64,000 bases of DNA from Methyloversatilis sp. XJ19-49 (GCF_024580145.1 NZ_JANINI010000005.1:62001-126000), one strand, 5' to 3'; shown: positions 1 to 9,230, numbered from the stretch's first letter. The notes: a model not told the origin generated them from the letters alone. Numbers and translations are program-made.

Positions 1-628
1 GCCGGTTTGCAAAAAGCACCCTGCACTCGCCATCCAGCAGAACGATCGGCGAACCGCGGTGCTGCATCACGAGTTCAGCAGCCGCATGCTGGCGTCCGAG
101 CCGCGCGTGCAACTGCGCAAACGCGTAGGCCTTTGCGATGTGAAAGGAAAGAAGGTCGCAGGCCAGGACGTCATCTCCTGCCAGCGGCCCCAGTTCTGCG
201 CGCCGTGTGACCAACAGACTGACGGCGGTGTCACCGCTCGCAATCAGTTTGATGCCACTGACCCAGCGTCCTTCATCGGGCGGCAGAAATGCCTTGTAGA
301 GGGGCTCGCTGCAAACGACTGCATCGACGACCCGTTCAGGACAGTGAACCCAGCATCCCGGGCTCGTTGTGTGCAGACGCGTCAGCAGCGGATCACCCTG
401 GCGGACTCGTCTTTTGAACGCACGCCGCGCCTCGGGCGGCACGTCGCCAACTTCGGCATGGAACACAAGCTCACGCCGTGACACCTCGATTTCGCATAGC
501 GCAACCGTGTGGCCTCGTACCACGCGCTTCACCTCTGACAGCGCGTACGCCCAGGTCGCCTCCGAACTTCCGGTCGCGGCGCGATAAAGCTGCTCGATGA
601 CCGCATGCAGTTCGGCTCCCTGCTCCAT
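1..628 (-). CDS. LuxR-type regulator paralog, N-terminal part (3' end beyond window)
   Basis: The reading frame is open from an ATG at 628 to the window edge, about 209 residues, so the C-terminal part and any HTH are not seen. It begins MEQGAELHAVIEQLY and matches the next gene (773-2074) almost position by position: a similar start, VSRRELVFHAEVGDVPPEA, then GRWVSGIKLIASGD, then SPIVLLDGECRVLFANR. Only the partner gene shows the LuxR-type HTH, so assignment to that family rests on this paralogy. The start is supported by GGAGG a few bases upstream, in the same context (GGAGGTGTCATG) as the neighbour. The shared N-terminal half is probably a sensory domain with unknown ligand. No autoinducer synthase is visible nearby. 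Confidence 0.72.
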   Translation of the reverse strand, partial: MEQGAELHAVIEQLYRAATGSSEATWAYALSEVKRVVRGHTVALCEIEVSRRELVFHAEVGDVPPEARRAFKRRVRQGDPLLTRLHTTSPGCWVHCPERVVDAVVCSEPLYKAFLPPDEGRWVSGIKLIASGDTAVSLLVTRRAELGPLAGDDVLACDLLSFHIAKAYAFAQLHARLGRQHAAAELVMQHRGSPIVLLDGECRVLFANR

Positions 629-772
629 GACACCTCCCGACGCCCCATCACCTCGTACCCGCTCGCATCACCGCGCATACATCGACGCCGGCGCAGCCGG
701 TGGCTGGCCTGCTTGGTGCCGCCACTATGGTCGGAGCTCAATTTCCGATGCCGAACGCAAGCCCTGCTCTGC

Positions 773-2074
773 TCAGGCGCCTCCGCGGGGTGCGGTGCGC
801 ATACGCCGCGCGCCCGGGTTCGGGCCGAGCGCAACCGCACGAGCGTGCGCTGCGGCCTCGTTGGTCGGCCGGCGCGGGCGGTGTGCCGTCTCGCCGTCGC
901 ACCGCATGCCGAGGAACATCAAGGGCAATGAAAGCACACGGCTCACCACCTCGCTCTGACGAGTGCAGCCCATTTTCGCGAGCATGGACTTCACCTGGCT
1001 GCGTATCGTGCTCACCGCCTTGCAGCGGCGCTCCGCGATCTGTTCCACCGACAGGCCCAGCGTGATCGCAATGGCGATCCGCGCTTCCGCCCGCGTAAGT
1101 CCGAAGGCACTGGCCACGACCGCCGGATCGGGCGCCGACGCGCCATGCAGCACATGGGCCACCGCGAGCAAGGAAGGCTTGAAACCGAAAGCGCCTATCG
1201 TGCGCTCGGGCAGCAGCGAACTGAGCATCATGCCGAGCACGCGGCTCCGCTCGGGCTGCGCCACACCTTCGTGGCCGCTCACCGCCAGCGGCAGATAGGC
1301 ACTGGCCGGAAAGCGGTCGTCACCCGCCTGGCCGTACAGCGACTTCGCCACCGCGAGTAAGGCCCGGTCGTTGTCCGCATGCCGCAAGGCCAGACGGCCG
1401 TCCAGCGCGTACAGCGCGCCACCGCCAGACAAAAGCGAGCCCGCACTGCGGTTTGAAAATCTGACCTGGCATCCGCCATCGAGCAGGAACACCGGCACGC
1501 TGAGCTGATGCAGCGCGGCCGACGCAACGCCCGGGCCATCGTCCGGCGGCACGCGCTGCTGATTGAGGCGATACGCCTTGGTGACATGCCAGGCAAGCCG
1601 TTCGCACAGCACGAACGCGTCGCCCACCAGCGGCCCCTGATCCAGCCGCCGTGTCACCGCGAAGATCACCGCCACATCCCCGTCTTGCATCAGCTTGATG
1701 CCGCTACTCCAGCGTCCGCCATAGGGCAGCAGGAACTCCTGATAGAAGGGGTCGGCTGCGACGAATGCGTCGTCGAACACCTCATGACAATGCGCCCATC
1801 GCCCAACTGCCGTAGGCAGCAAACGCGCCAACCGCGGATCGATCATGTGATAGCTGCGTGTGTAATCAAGCAGCGCCTCCGGCGGCGCATCGCCCGCCTC
1901 GGCATGAAACAGCAGCGCGCGCCGCGAAACGTCCATGGCCAGCAGCACCACCGCATGCGCTTTGAGTAAGCACTGCACTCCCGCCAGCGCCTGCGCCCAG
2001 CTCACGCCGGCCAAGCCGGCGCCTGCCTCATAAAGCCGCGCAACAACCTCGTCCAGCTCCGAGCCCTGTTCCAT
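773..2074 (-). CDS. LuxR family helix-turn-helix transcriptional regulator
   Basis: A 433-residue protein with a long N-terminal sensory region and a LuxR/GerE-type HTH near the C-terminus (FGLTRAEARIAIAITLGLSV, then QIAERRCKAVSTIRSQVKSM). This is the typical two-helix pattern of the family, followed by an unusually long basic, low-complexity tail. The middle has a PAS-like stretch (SVPVFLLDGGCQVRFSNRSA). I chose the internal ATG at 2074, not the ATG at 2101, because GGAGGTGTC lies directly upstream and the truncated paralog at 628 starts in the same context. The gene is tandem with that paralog, 144 bp apart. Signal and target genes cannot be told from the sequence. Confidence 0.82.
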   Translation of the reverse strand: MEQGSELDEVVARLYEAGAGLAGVSWAQALAGVQCLLKAHAVVLLAMDVSRRALLFHAEAGDAPPEALLDYTRSYHMIDPRLARLLPTAVGRWAHCHEVFDDAFVAADPFYQEFLLPYGGRWSSGIKLMQDGDVAVIFAVTRRLDQGPLVGDAFVLCERLAWHVTKAYRLNQQRVPPDDGPGVASAALHQLSVPVFLLDGGCQVRFSNRSAGSLLSGGGALYALDGRLALRHADNDRALLAVAKSLYGQAGDDRFPASAYLPLAVSGHEGVAQPERSRVLGMMLSSLLPERTIGAFGFKPSLLAVAHVLHGASAPDPAVVASAFGLTRAEARIAIAITLGLSVEQIAERRCKAVSTIRSQVKSMLAKMGCTRQSEVVSRVLSLPLMFLGMRCDGETAHRPRRPTNEAAAHARAVALGPNPGARRMRTAPRGGA

Positions 2075-2519
2075 GACACCTCCGAACGACGCATCGACCA
2101 CGCAAGGCCGCGCCGCATGGTGGCGGGAACGATGCTTACATGATGTTACATGCGGTCGGGGTATGTGTATCTCATCGGGATGGGGGAGACGATGGGTTGC
2201 GTAGCTTGGGTTGGGTACGACGGTGGGGACTTACCCAATATGGGGGATGAATTGGTTGTGGTCGAAGTCTAGATTTCTTCACGAGAGGTAATCGACATGC
2301 CGTTAAAAAGTGGAGAGGTTTCGAATTTCAGCCGGCGAAATGCGGAGTGTTTGAAGACATGCTCCGAACGTGCAGCGCGCAATATGCAGTGCCTGACTAT
2401 TCTAGAAGAGCAAGCATGAATGAATCGGAAAAAATATGGATTGCGCGCATACCAGGCCTTAAGCGTCTGTAGGGCGTTACACACGGGGAGAGTAGTTTAA
2501 AAATCTTATGGGGAAAAAT
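2075..2519. other. Intergenic region bordering the AT-rich island
   Basis: About 445 bp separate the LuxR-type gene from the AT-rich island genes. The left part is GC-rich and G-repeat-like. Composition becomes AT-rich from about 2260. A short palindromic string CCCAATATGGG lies at about 2234-2245 and might be an operator. A 71-codon frame on the minus strand (2269-2484) has no recognisable content. Promoters for both flanking genes must lie here, but none was assigned with confidence. Confidence 0.4.
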
Positions 2520-3830
2520 ATGCCTTTAGTTCTCACGATCGACCAAGCGCTTGTCGCCACGTTGAAAAACACCCCTTCAAATCAACAAAAAACGCTTGGA
2601 ACCCAACCACATTTTTCTGACTATCAAGTACAGCCACTGGCTACATCATTAAGAGCCGACATTGAGTACGCAATGGCGGTTCGAAAGGACTTCAGAGATC
2701 TTAGCGCATCGGAATTCAACTTTTCACAAGAAATTATTGCAGGGCAATCACAAACCGAAGAGCTAAACTATCAGGTTAAAGCAGCCAAATGCGCAGTAAA
2801 TGCCACGACAAATGAGTTGAATTCAATTAGACAAAAAAAAGAACACGAACAGAGTCGACGTGATAAGTATCAAGCGTTAAACAACAGCCATTACGATGGC
2901 AGTACATCAGAACAAATAATTAATTTAAAAAAGGACATCACCACCCTCCAATATTATGGCGGAACAAACGAGGACCATCACGCAACGTTAAGAGAGCGAG
3001 GCAGAAGAGTTGCAGATATGACAGAAAAGGTAGAGAAAACTTATCAACACCGTATAACTGTTGAATCTGCAATCTTGAGAAACACATACGAAAGCGAAGC
3101 AGAAACAATCGGCCACACATATCTCGCCGCGGTAGAGCGTGTGAAAGAAAAAGAAAACCAATTTAATTCATTAGAAAGAAAATTGTTATTGAACGAGGAA
3201 CTCCTGTTAAGAAAAAAGTCCGCCGGACAAGCAGGCGGGGCTTTCGACTACGCCAGAAGAATTTCGTCAACGTTGACAAAGTATCATCATATAAAGCAAT
3301 TAATTATAAATAAATCAATCGCCATAAATAACGGACTAGATAGAGTGTTGTCACCCGAATTTTCCGCCACTCGACCTTCAACATTGCCAGAAAACATTGA
3401 TTTAAATACAATTGAATTTCTTGACGCCATCGATATTTGGTCAATTGAAGTCAATACTTTTCTCGAGACATTATCTCACTCAGAAAGAAATGACGATCAC
3501 GTGGCAATAATTGCAATAAAAGACAAAAACACAAATCTTGCAATCGAAGTTTTGAAGGAAAACAATTCGTACCTTCGTGGAATAAGTGCTTGGGTGATCG
3601 AGGACAATGAGACTCTTTTAAGAGCAGCCATCCAATCGCCCTCTCAAGTTACCGAAAAAATTGAGGCAATAAAACATTCATCCCACGCCCAAAGAACGAT
3701 TTTCGGAATTCAAAGCCTTTTTAATCACAACCCGAATGGAAAATGGAATATTTCAATTGAAAAAATACACCAGCCAAAAGCAGCACTGACCCACGTCGTC
3801 CTGTATTTTCATTGCGTCCGTTATTCCTAA
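2520..3830 (+). CDS. Unrecognised coiled-coil protein of AT-rich island
   Basis: A protein of about 436 residues that I do not recognise with confidence. The first two thirds are strongly charged and helical with heptad-like stretches (ATTNELNSIRQKKEHEQSRR and AVERVKEKENQFNSLERKLL), suggesting a long coiled coil. The last third looks globular (LDAIDIWSIEVNTFLETLSH, then LRGISAWVIEDNETLLRAAI). No signal peptide or transmembrane helix is evident. I chose the ATG at 2520 because GGGGA lies 5 bases upstream. An in-frame ATG at 2508 would add four residues. The next gene follows after 27 bases, so the two are probably cotranscribed. The elongated helical architecture resembles pore-forming or Tc-like toxin subunits, but this is a guess. 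Confidence 0.72.
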   Translation: MPLVLTIDQALVATLKNTPSNQQKTLGTQPHFSDYQVQPLATSLRADIEYAMAVRKDFRDLSASEFNFSQEIIAGQSQTEELNYQVKAAKCAVNATTNELNSIRQKKEHEQSRRDKYQALNNSHYDGSTSEQIINLKKDITTLQYYGGTNEDHHATLRERGRRVADMTEKVEKTYQHRITVESAILRNTYESEAETIGHTYLAAVERVKEKENQFNSLERKLLLNEELLLRKKSAGQAGGAFDYARRISSTLTKYHHIKQLIINKSIAINNGLDRVLSPEFSATRPSTLPENIDLNTIEFLDAIDIWSIEVNTFLETLSHSERNDDHVAIIAIKDKNTNLAIEVLKENNSYLRGISAWVIEDNETLLRAAIQSPSQVTEKIEAIKHSSHAQRTIFGIQSLFNHNPNGKWNISIEKIHQPKAALTHVVLYFHCVRYS

Positions 3831-3857
3831 TTTCTGAGCCAAGTGTGAAAGTAAGCC

Positions 3858-4451
3858 ATGCACGATTCACCTTCCCATATTTCAGAAAATCAACAGACTG
3901 AGCTTATATACAGTATTCACGAGCAGGACTTTATTCATGGCAAACCCGAAAATAAAGCCTTTTCGCCGACTGAATACTTAAACCCAATACGAGATGCAAC
4001 AGAAATAGCAAGCCATCTTTTTGGCATTTTTGAAGCCGGCAATTCAAAAGAAAAAATTGCTCCTACCATCGGCCTGTTCACAAAGGCGCTGCAATTACAG
4101 CAAGCAAACTATGATATGAGGATAATTGCAACAGGACTATGCAATTTTTCTTCGATTTACGATCTTACTTCAATTGTTAAATATACCTCGATGACAAATC
4201 CAACGAAGTTCGCCGCTCTTTCTACGCTGCACATCGCATCAAGCACGTTATCAACAATATCGACCGCCGTTTCAGCCAACGAGAGTGATAATATAAATCG
4301 CCAGTGCACCCCAGAACTGTTGTCATTCCTCGGTTCGGCTTTTGGAACAGCATCTCTGTGCACGATCGGACCGCCAGCATGCATTTTTGCGGGCACATTA
4401 CTCGCCCTTGACACAATAAAGCTTTATGGATGCGTAGTTGAAAATTATTAA
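3858..4451 (+). CDS. Unrecognised small protein with hydrophobic hairpin
   Basis: A 197-residue protein with no family that I recognise. The N-terminal 60 residues are polar. Then come an amphipathic region and two hydrophobic stretches: one around residues 115-140 (FAALSTLHIASSTLSTISTA) and one near the C-terminus (LLSFLGSAFGTASLCTIGPP, then ACIFAGTLLALDTIKLYG), rich in Gly and small residues. This pattern could be a membrane-inserting hairpin as in colicin-like or two-component pore formers, or a small membrane immunity-type protein. It has the same AT-rich composition and strand as the preceding coiled-coil gene and probably forms an operon with it. The ribosome-binding site is weak (GTAAG). 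Confidence 0.65.
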   Translation: MHDSPSHISENQQTELIYSIHEQDFIHGKPENKAFSPTEYLNPIRDATEIASHLFGIFEAGNSKEKIAPTIGLFTKALQLQQANYDMRIIATGLCNFSSIYDLTSIVKYTSMTNPTKFAALSTLHIASSTLSTISTAVSANESDNINRQCTPELLSFLGSAFGTASLCTIGPPACIFAGTLLALDTIKLYGCVVENY

Positions 4452-4484
4452 CAGTTCAAGTTAGATTGAAATCTGAATGCAACA

Positions 4485-6098
4485 TTAGAAATCTCGATAC
4501 CCGCTCGTAATCGGATACCGCCAATCCTTCCCGAACCCCCGTTCCGTCACCCTCACACCTGGCGGCGCCTGCCGCCGCTTGTATTCATTGCGTTTCAGCA
4601 ACCCGATCACCCGCTTCACATCCGCTTCGGCAAAACCCTGCGCGATGATTTCGCGCGGTGATTCGTCGCGTTCCATGTAGGCCTGGATGATGGCGTCGAG
4701 CGTTTCGTAGCTGGGCAGGCTGTCCTGGTCGGTCTGGTCGGGGCGCAGTTCGGCGGACGGGGCGCGGGTCAGGATGTTGTCGGGGATGTCGGGGCGCTGG
4801 CTGTTACGCCACGCGCACAGGCGATAGACGAAGGTCTTGTAGATGTCCTTGATCACGGCGAATCCACCGGCCAGGTCGCCGTACAGCGTGGAATAGCCGA
4901 CCGCCATTTCGCTCTTGTTGCCGGTGGTGAGCACGATGGCGCCGGTCTTGTTGGAGAGCGCCATCAGCATGACCATGCGCGCGCGAGCCTGCACGTTTTC
5001 TTCGGTGGTGTCGGCCGCGGCGTCGCCGAACAGCGGCTTCAACATCTGCTCGAAGGTGGCCATGGCCGGGGCGATCGACACTTCGTCGTAGCGCACGCCG
5101 AGATTGCGCACCAGTGCGCGCGAGTCGTCGAGGCTCATCTGTGCGGTGTAGGGCGACGGCATCATGACCGCACGGACGTTTTCGGCGCCAATGGCATCGA
5201 CGGCGATGCACAGCGTCAGCGCCGAATCGACGCCGCCGGACAGGCCGATCAGCGCCTGCTTGAAGCCGTTCTTGCCGAGGTAGTCGCGCACGCCGAGCAC
5301 CAGCGTTTCATAACAGTCCTGCTCGACCGGGGTGACCGGCGGCAACGGCTGGGCGACGATGTCGCCGTCGCTGAATTCGACCGTGGCGAAGTGTTCGCGG
5401 CAATGTGGCGCACACCAGGCGAGGCGGCCGAGCCGGTCGAGCGCGAACGAGGCGCCGTCGAACACCAGTTCGTCCTGACCACCGACCAGATTGCAGTACA
5501 CCGCGGGCATGCCCGTCGCGACCACGCGTTCGGCCAGCACCTGTTCGCGCGTGACCGGCTTGTCGACGTGGTAGGGCGAGGCGTTGAGCACGGCCAGCAG
5601 CTGGGCACCCGCGGCCGCCGCGGCCTCCGGCGCGCCGGCTTCCCAAACGTCGGCGCAGATATTCACGCCGACCTTCACGCCGGCAACTTCGACCACCAGC
5701 GGGGCCGTGCCTTCGTCGAAATAGCGCTGTTCGTCGAACACTTCGTAATTGGGCAGGCGCTGCTTGAAATAGGTCGCTTCGACGCGGCCGCCGCGCACGA
5801 CACTGGCGGCGTTGTACAGGCGGTCGCCCGTCGCATGCGGGTGACCGACCAGCAGCGCAAGGCCGGCTGGCGCTTCGGCCGCCAGACGCGCCAGCGCGGC
5901 GGCACAGCCGCGGATGAAGTCCGGCCGCAGCAGCAGGTCTTCCGGCGGATAGCCGCACAGGGCCAGTTCGGGTGTCAGCAGCAGCTGGGCGCCCTGCTCC
6001 ACCGCGCGCTGCGCGGCGTCGAGAATCAGGCGGACGTTGTGGTCGAGGTCGCCGACCACGCAGTTGATCTGCGCAACCGCAATGCGGAGGGTGCTCAT
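4485..6098 (-). CDS. nadE: Glutamine-dependent NAD+ synthetase
   Basis: Converts nicotinic acid adenine dinucleotide to NAD+ with ATP and ammonia drawn from glutamine, the last step of NAD synthesis. The 537 residues hold two domains. The N-terminal carbon-nitrogen hydrolase (glutaminase) domain has the expected triad E44 (LLTPELALCGYPPEDLL), K112 (YFKQRLPNYE) and C148 (GVNICADVWE). The C-terminal synthetase domain has the ATP pyrophosphatase P-loop SGGVDS at 287-292. Length is normal for the two-domain bacterial form. It lies 4 bases downstream of orn on the same strand and is probably cotranscribed with it. Confidence 0.96.
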   Translation of the reverse strand: MSTLRIAVAQINCVVGDLDHNVRLILDAAQRAVEQGAQLLLTPELALCGYPPEDLLLRPDFIRGCAAALARLAAEAPAGLALLVGHPHATGDRLYNAASVVRGGRVEATYFKQRLPNYEVFDEQRYFDEGTAPLVVEVAGVKVGVNICADVWEAGAPEAAAAAGAQLLAVLNASPYHVDKPVTREQVLAERVVATGMPAVYCNLVGGQDELVFDGASFALDRLGRLAWCAPHCREHFATVEFSDGDIVAQPLPPVTPVEQDCYETLVLGVRDYLGKNGFKQALIGLSGGVDSALTLCIAVDAIGAENVRAVMMPSPYTAQMSLDDSRALVRNLGVRYDEVSIAPAMATFEQMLKPLFGDAAADTTEENVQARARMVMLMALSNKTGAIVLTTGNKSEMAVGYSTLYGDLAGGFAVIKDIYKTFVYRLCAWRNSQRPDIPDNILTRAPSAELRPDQTDQDSLPSYETLDAIIQAYMERDESPREIIAQGFAEADVKRVIGLLKRNEYKRRQAPPGVRVTERGFGKDWRYPITSGYRDF

Positions 6099-6102
6099 GG
6101 CC

Positions 6103-6651
6103 TCACTCCATGCGCAGGAAATGTTCGCGGTAGAACTTCAGTTCGTCGATCGATTCGTAAATGTCGGCCAGCGCCTCGTGCCGCTGTGCCTTCTTGAACT
6201 GCGCCGCGAGCTCGGGCCGCCAGCGCTTGCACAGCTCCTTCAGCGCCGACACGTCGAGATTGCGGTAGTGGAACCAGGCTTCGAGCTGGGGCATGTGGCG
6301 GGCGAGGAAGCGGCGGTCCTGGCAGATTGAATTGCCGCAGATAGGGCTGGTGCGCTCGGGCAGGTACTGGCTCAGAAACGCGATCATTTCGGTTTCGGCG
6401 GCCGCTTCGGTGACGGTCGAGGCGCGCACGCGCTCGGTCAGGCCGGACTTGCCGTGCGTACTGGTATTCCATTTGTCCATGCCGGCGAGCACCTCGTCGG
6501 ACTGGTGCACGGCGATCACCGGCCCTTCGGCGACCACTTCGAGATGCGCGTCGGTGACCACGCAGGCCAGCTCGATGACGCGATCACTGTCCGGATAGAG
6601 ACCGGTCATTTCCATGTCCAGCCAGACGAGGTAGGTGGGGTCCTGTGCCAT
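6103..6651 (-). CDS. orn: Oligoribonuclease
   Basis: A 3'-5' exonuclease that degrades di- to short oligoribonucleotides, including pGpG from c-di-GMP turnover, in the cytoplasm. The 182 residues carry the DEDDh signature: D12 and E14 in [21 protein letters not shown] for the second motif, and the [10 protein letters not shown] region with the catalytic His and Asp. I chose the ATG at 6651 ([10 protein letters not shown]), the usual start for the family. An upstream in-frame ATG at 6669 would add only six residues. It is the first gene of a short orn-nadE unit, divergent from the M48 protease gene. Confidence 0.95.
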   Translation of the reverse strand: MAQDPTYLVWLDMEMTGLYPDSDRVIELACVVTDAHLEVVAEGPVIAVHQSDEVLAGMDKWNTSTHGKSGLTERVRASTVTEAAAETEMIAFLSQYLPERTSPICGNSICQDRRFLARHMPQLEAWFHYRNLDVSALKELCKRWRPELAAQFKKAQRHEALADIYESIDELKFYREHFLRME

Positions 6652-6787
6652 AATCGAGAAAATTTCCAAGCGGGATTAATGCGTTCGTCCGAACGCGGAT
6701 CGGCCTGATTTTGTCACACTCACGTGACCTGGACTCCGTCTAAATCGGAGTTCCGACAGGAACCGCATCCACCCGAGGCTCTCCATC

Positions 6788-8020
6788 ATGCTGACCGAAA
6801 TATTCGTCCTTGCACTCGTGCTGACCACCGGCGTGCGCCTGTGGCTCGCGACCCGCCACCGCGCGCACATCGCGGCGCACCGCGCCGAAGTGCCGCAGGC
6901 CTTCCGCGACAGCATTCCGCTGGACGCCCATCAGAAAGCGGCCGACTACACGATGGCGCGCGTGAGCCTTGCCCGCGCCGACGTGGTGGTGAGCGCACTG
7001 TGGCTTCTGGTGCTGACGCTGGGCGGCGGCCTGCAGTGGTTCTACGACCTTGCCGGCAGCCTTGCCGGCGACGGCCTGCTGCGCGACCTGGTGTTCGTCG
7101 GCGTGCTGACCCTGGCGTCCGGCGTGATCGATCTGCCCTTTACGCTGTACCGCACCTTCGTCATCGAAGCGCGCTTCGGCTTCAACAAGATGACGCCCGC
7201 CATGTTCTTCGGCGATCTGATCAAGCACGGGCTGGTGGCGGCCGCCATCGGCGCGCCGGTGCTGGCCGCGGTGCTGTGGATCATGGACAGCTTGGGCAGC
7301 GCCTGGTGGGTGTACGCCTGGGCGTTCTGGCTGGCGTTCAGTCTGGCCGCGATGCTGCTGTACCCGACGCTGATCGCGCCGCTGTTCAACAAGTTCGAGC
7401 CGATGCCCGACGGCGAGCTGCGCAGCCGCATCGAGGGCCTGCTCGAGCGCTGCGGTTTTCGCGCCGACGGCCTGTTTGTCATGGACGGCTCGCGCCGCTC
7501 GGCGCACGGCAACGCCTACTTCACCGGCTTCGGCAAGGGCAAGCGCATCGTGTTCTTCGACACCCTGCTCAACCGGCTCGGCGGCGACGAGATCGAAGCC
7601 GTGCTGGCGCACGAACTGGGCCACTACAAGCATCACCACATCTGGAAGCGCGTGGCGCTGATCGGCGGCGGCAGCCTGGCCTTCTTCGCCCTGCTCGGCT
7701 GGCTGATCGACCAGCCGTGGTTCTACGCGCAACTGGGGGTGAGCAGCGAGGGCAACGTGATCGCGCTGATGCTGTTCGCGCTCGTGATGCCGGTGTTCTC
7801 CTTTCCGCTGTCGCCCATCATGTCGCTGATGTCGCGCAAGCATGAATTCGAAGCCGACGCCTACGCCGCGGCGCAGACGCGTTCCGGCTGGCTGGTGTCG
7901 GCGCTGGTGAAGCTGTACCGCGACAACGCCTCGACGCTGACGCCCGATCCGCTGTATTCCAGCTTCTATGATTCGCACCCGCCCGCCGCATTGCGCGTGG
8001 CGAAACTGCAGACGCTCTGA
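6788..8020 (+). CDS. M48 family membrane metalloprotease (Ste24-like)
   Basis: A 410-residue zinc peptidase of the M48 (Ste24/CAAX-prenyl-protease-like) family, multi-spanning in the inner membrane. The metal site is HELGH at residues 275-279, with the third ligand expected in HEFEADAYAA further on. Membrane segments are visible at the N-terminus, around residues 65-80 and 100-120, at 150-200, and flanking the C-terminal part. The substrate in bacteria is not known; membrane-protein quality control is the usual guess. The start follows a weak purine stretch. It heads a plus-strand group with the pterin dehydratase (14 bp later) and rsgA. Confidence 0.92.
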   Translation: MLTEIFVLALVLTTGVRLWLATRHRAHIAAHRAEVPQAFRDSIPLDAHQKAADYTMARVSLARADVVVSALWLLVLTLGGGLQWFYDLAGSLAGDGLLRDLVFVGVLTLASGVIDLPFTLYRTFVIEARFGFNKMTPAMFFGDLIKHGLVAAAIGAPVLAAVLWIMDSLGSAWWVYAWAFWLAFSLAAMLLYPTLIAPLFNKFEPMPDGELRSRIEGLLERCGFRADGLFVMDGSRRSAHGNAYFTGFGKGKRIVFFDTLLNRLGGDEIEAVLAHELGHYKHHHIWKRVALIGGGSLAFFALLGWLIDQPWFYAQLGVSSEGNVIALMLFALVMPVFSFPLSPIMSLMSRKHEFEADAYAAAQTRSGWLVSALVKLYRDNASTLTPDPLYSSFYDSHPPAALRVAKLQTL

Positions 8021-8034
8021 CCCCTCAGGAACTC

Positions 8035-8370
8035 ATGGACGCACACGAACTTGCCCAGCAGCACTGCACGCCGCAGAAGGGCGCGCACAAGCGGCTGACC
8101 GGCGACACGCTTGCCACCCACCTGCGCAGCGTGCCGGGCTGGATAGAGGCGGACAACCACATTTCCAAGGACTTCCAGTTCGCCGATTACGCGCAGGTGG
8201 TCGCGTTTGTGAACCAGGTGGCGGCACTGGCAGCAGCCGAAGATCATCACCCGGACATCATGTTCGGCTTCAACCGGGTGCGCGTGGTGTTCACGACGCA
8301 CAGCGTGCGCGGCGTATCCCTCAATGATCTGATCTGCGCCGCCCGCATCGAAGCGATGCGCGACCTTTGA
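8035..8370 (+). CDS. 4a-hydroxytetrahydrobiopterin dehydratase
   Basis: Pterin-4a-carbinolamine dehydratase (PCD/DCoH family). It dehydrates the 4a-hydroxypterin formed by aromatic amino acid hydroxylases, or acts in molybdopterin-related pterin recycling. At 111 residues the length is normal, and the active-site motif EDHHP is present (AAAEDHHPDIMFGFNRVRV). AGGA lies a few bases ahead of the ATG. The stop overlaps the TTG start of rsgA, so translation of the two is probably coupled. No phenylalanine hydroxylase gene is in the window, so its partner is unknown. Confidence 0.92.
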   Translation: MDAHELAQQHCTPQKGAHKRLTGDTLATHLRSVPGWIEADNHISKDFQFADYAQVVAFVNQVAALAAAEDHHPDIMFGFNRVRVVFTTHSVRGVSLNDLICAARIEAMRDL

Positions 8371-9230
8371 ACACCGTTGCAGGTCGCGTCGTGTCGGCGC
8401 ACGGCCGGCACTACATGGTGCGGCTCGACGACGGACAGGTGCTGCAGGCCTTCCCGCGCGGCAAACGTTCCGAAGTCGCCTGCGGTGACCGGGTCGAGCT
8501 GTCGCTGCAGGCGGATCAGGCGCGGATAGAGAGCATTCACGAACGGCGCAGCCTGCTCTACCGCAAGGATGCCTTCAAGCAGAAAACGGTCGCCGCCAAC
8601 GTCGACCAGGTGGTGATCGTCACCGCGACCGAACCGGGCTTCAACGCCGATCTGGTGGCGCGCATCCTGATTGCGATCGGGGCGCAGGACGTCGACGGGC
8701 TGATCGTGCTCAACAAGTGCGACCTCGCCGAGGGCCTCGCGGGCGCCCGCGCCCAGCTCGCCGGCTTCGCCGCCATGGGCTACACGGTGCTCGAGCTGTC
8801 GGCGAAGCAGGACGTGTCGATGCTCGCCAGCCATCTGAAGGGCCGACTGAACGTGTTCATCGGCCAGTCGGGCATGGGCAAGTCGACCCTGGTGAACGCG
8901 CTGATCCCCGGTGCCGCGGCGGCAACGCGCGAGATTTCGGCGGCGCTCGATTCCGGCAAGCACACCACCACTTACGCCCGGCTGTATGAGCTGCCGGGCG
9001 GTGGCGAACTGATCGACAGCCCCGGTCTGCAGGAATTCGGCCTGTCGCACCTCGACCTGCCGGCGCTGGAATACGCCTTCGTCGACTTCCGTCCCTGGCT
9101 CGGCAAGTGCCGATTCCGCGACTGCGCGCACGACCGCGAGCCCGACTGCGCGCTGCGCGACAACGTCGCCCCGGGACGCATGTCGCTCTACCGCATCCTG
9201 CGGAACGAACTGCAGCGGCCGCTGTATTGA
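8367..9230 (+). CDS. rsgA: Ribosome small subunit-dependent GTPase A
   Basis: A late 30S-subunit maturation GTPase of the circularly permuted YjeQ type, 287 residues. An OB-fold comes first (VVSAHGRHYMVRL). The GTPase motifs follow in permuted order: NKCD at 116-119, the SAK loop at about 145, the P-loop GQSGMGKST at 166-174, and DSPGLQEFG. The C-terminal zinc finger has the expected C-x4-C-x-H-x5-C spacing (CRFRDCAHDREPDC). The start is a TTG that overlaps the upstream TGA (TTGA). No better ATG exists near the N-terminus. Confidence 0.94.
   Translation: MNTVAGRVVSAHGRHYMVRLDDGQVLQAFPRGKRSEVACGDRVELSLQADQARIESIHERRSLLYRKDAFKQKTVAANVDQVVIVTATEPGFNADLVARILIAIGAQDVDGLIVLNKCDLAEGLAGARAQLAGFAAMGYTVLELSAKQDVSMLASHLKGRLNVFIGQSGMGKSTLVNALIPGAAAATREISAALDSGKHTTTYARLYELPGGGELIDSPGLQEFGLSHLDLPALEYAFVDFRPWLGKCRFRDCAHDREPDCALRDNVAPGRMSLYRILRNELQRPLY

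Larger units (their letters stand above)
2260..4484. other. AT-rich genomic island carrying two unrecognised genes
   Basis: Base composition changes abruptly here. The stretch is rich in A/T runs and uses codons such as AAA, AAT, ATT and TTA, which the flanking genes avoid. Composition returns to GC-rich at the end of nadE (4485). The two genes inside are on the plus strand, while both neighbours are on the minus strand. No integrase, transposase, tRNA or flanking direct repeats were found, so transfer is inferred from composition only. Confidence 0.7.

Noticed and set aside
2269-2484. 71-codon minus-strand frame between the LuxR-type gene and the AT-rich island
   Set aside because: No family resemblance, no ribosome-binding site and mixed composition; probably a chance frame in AT-rich DNA.
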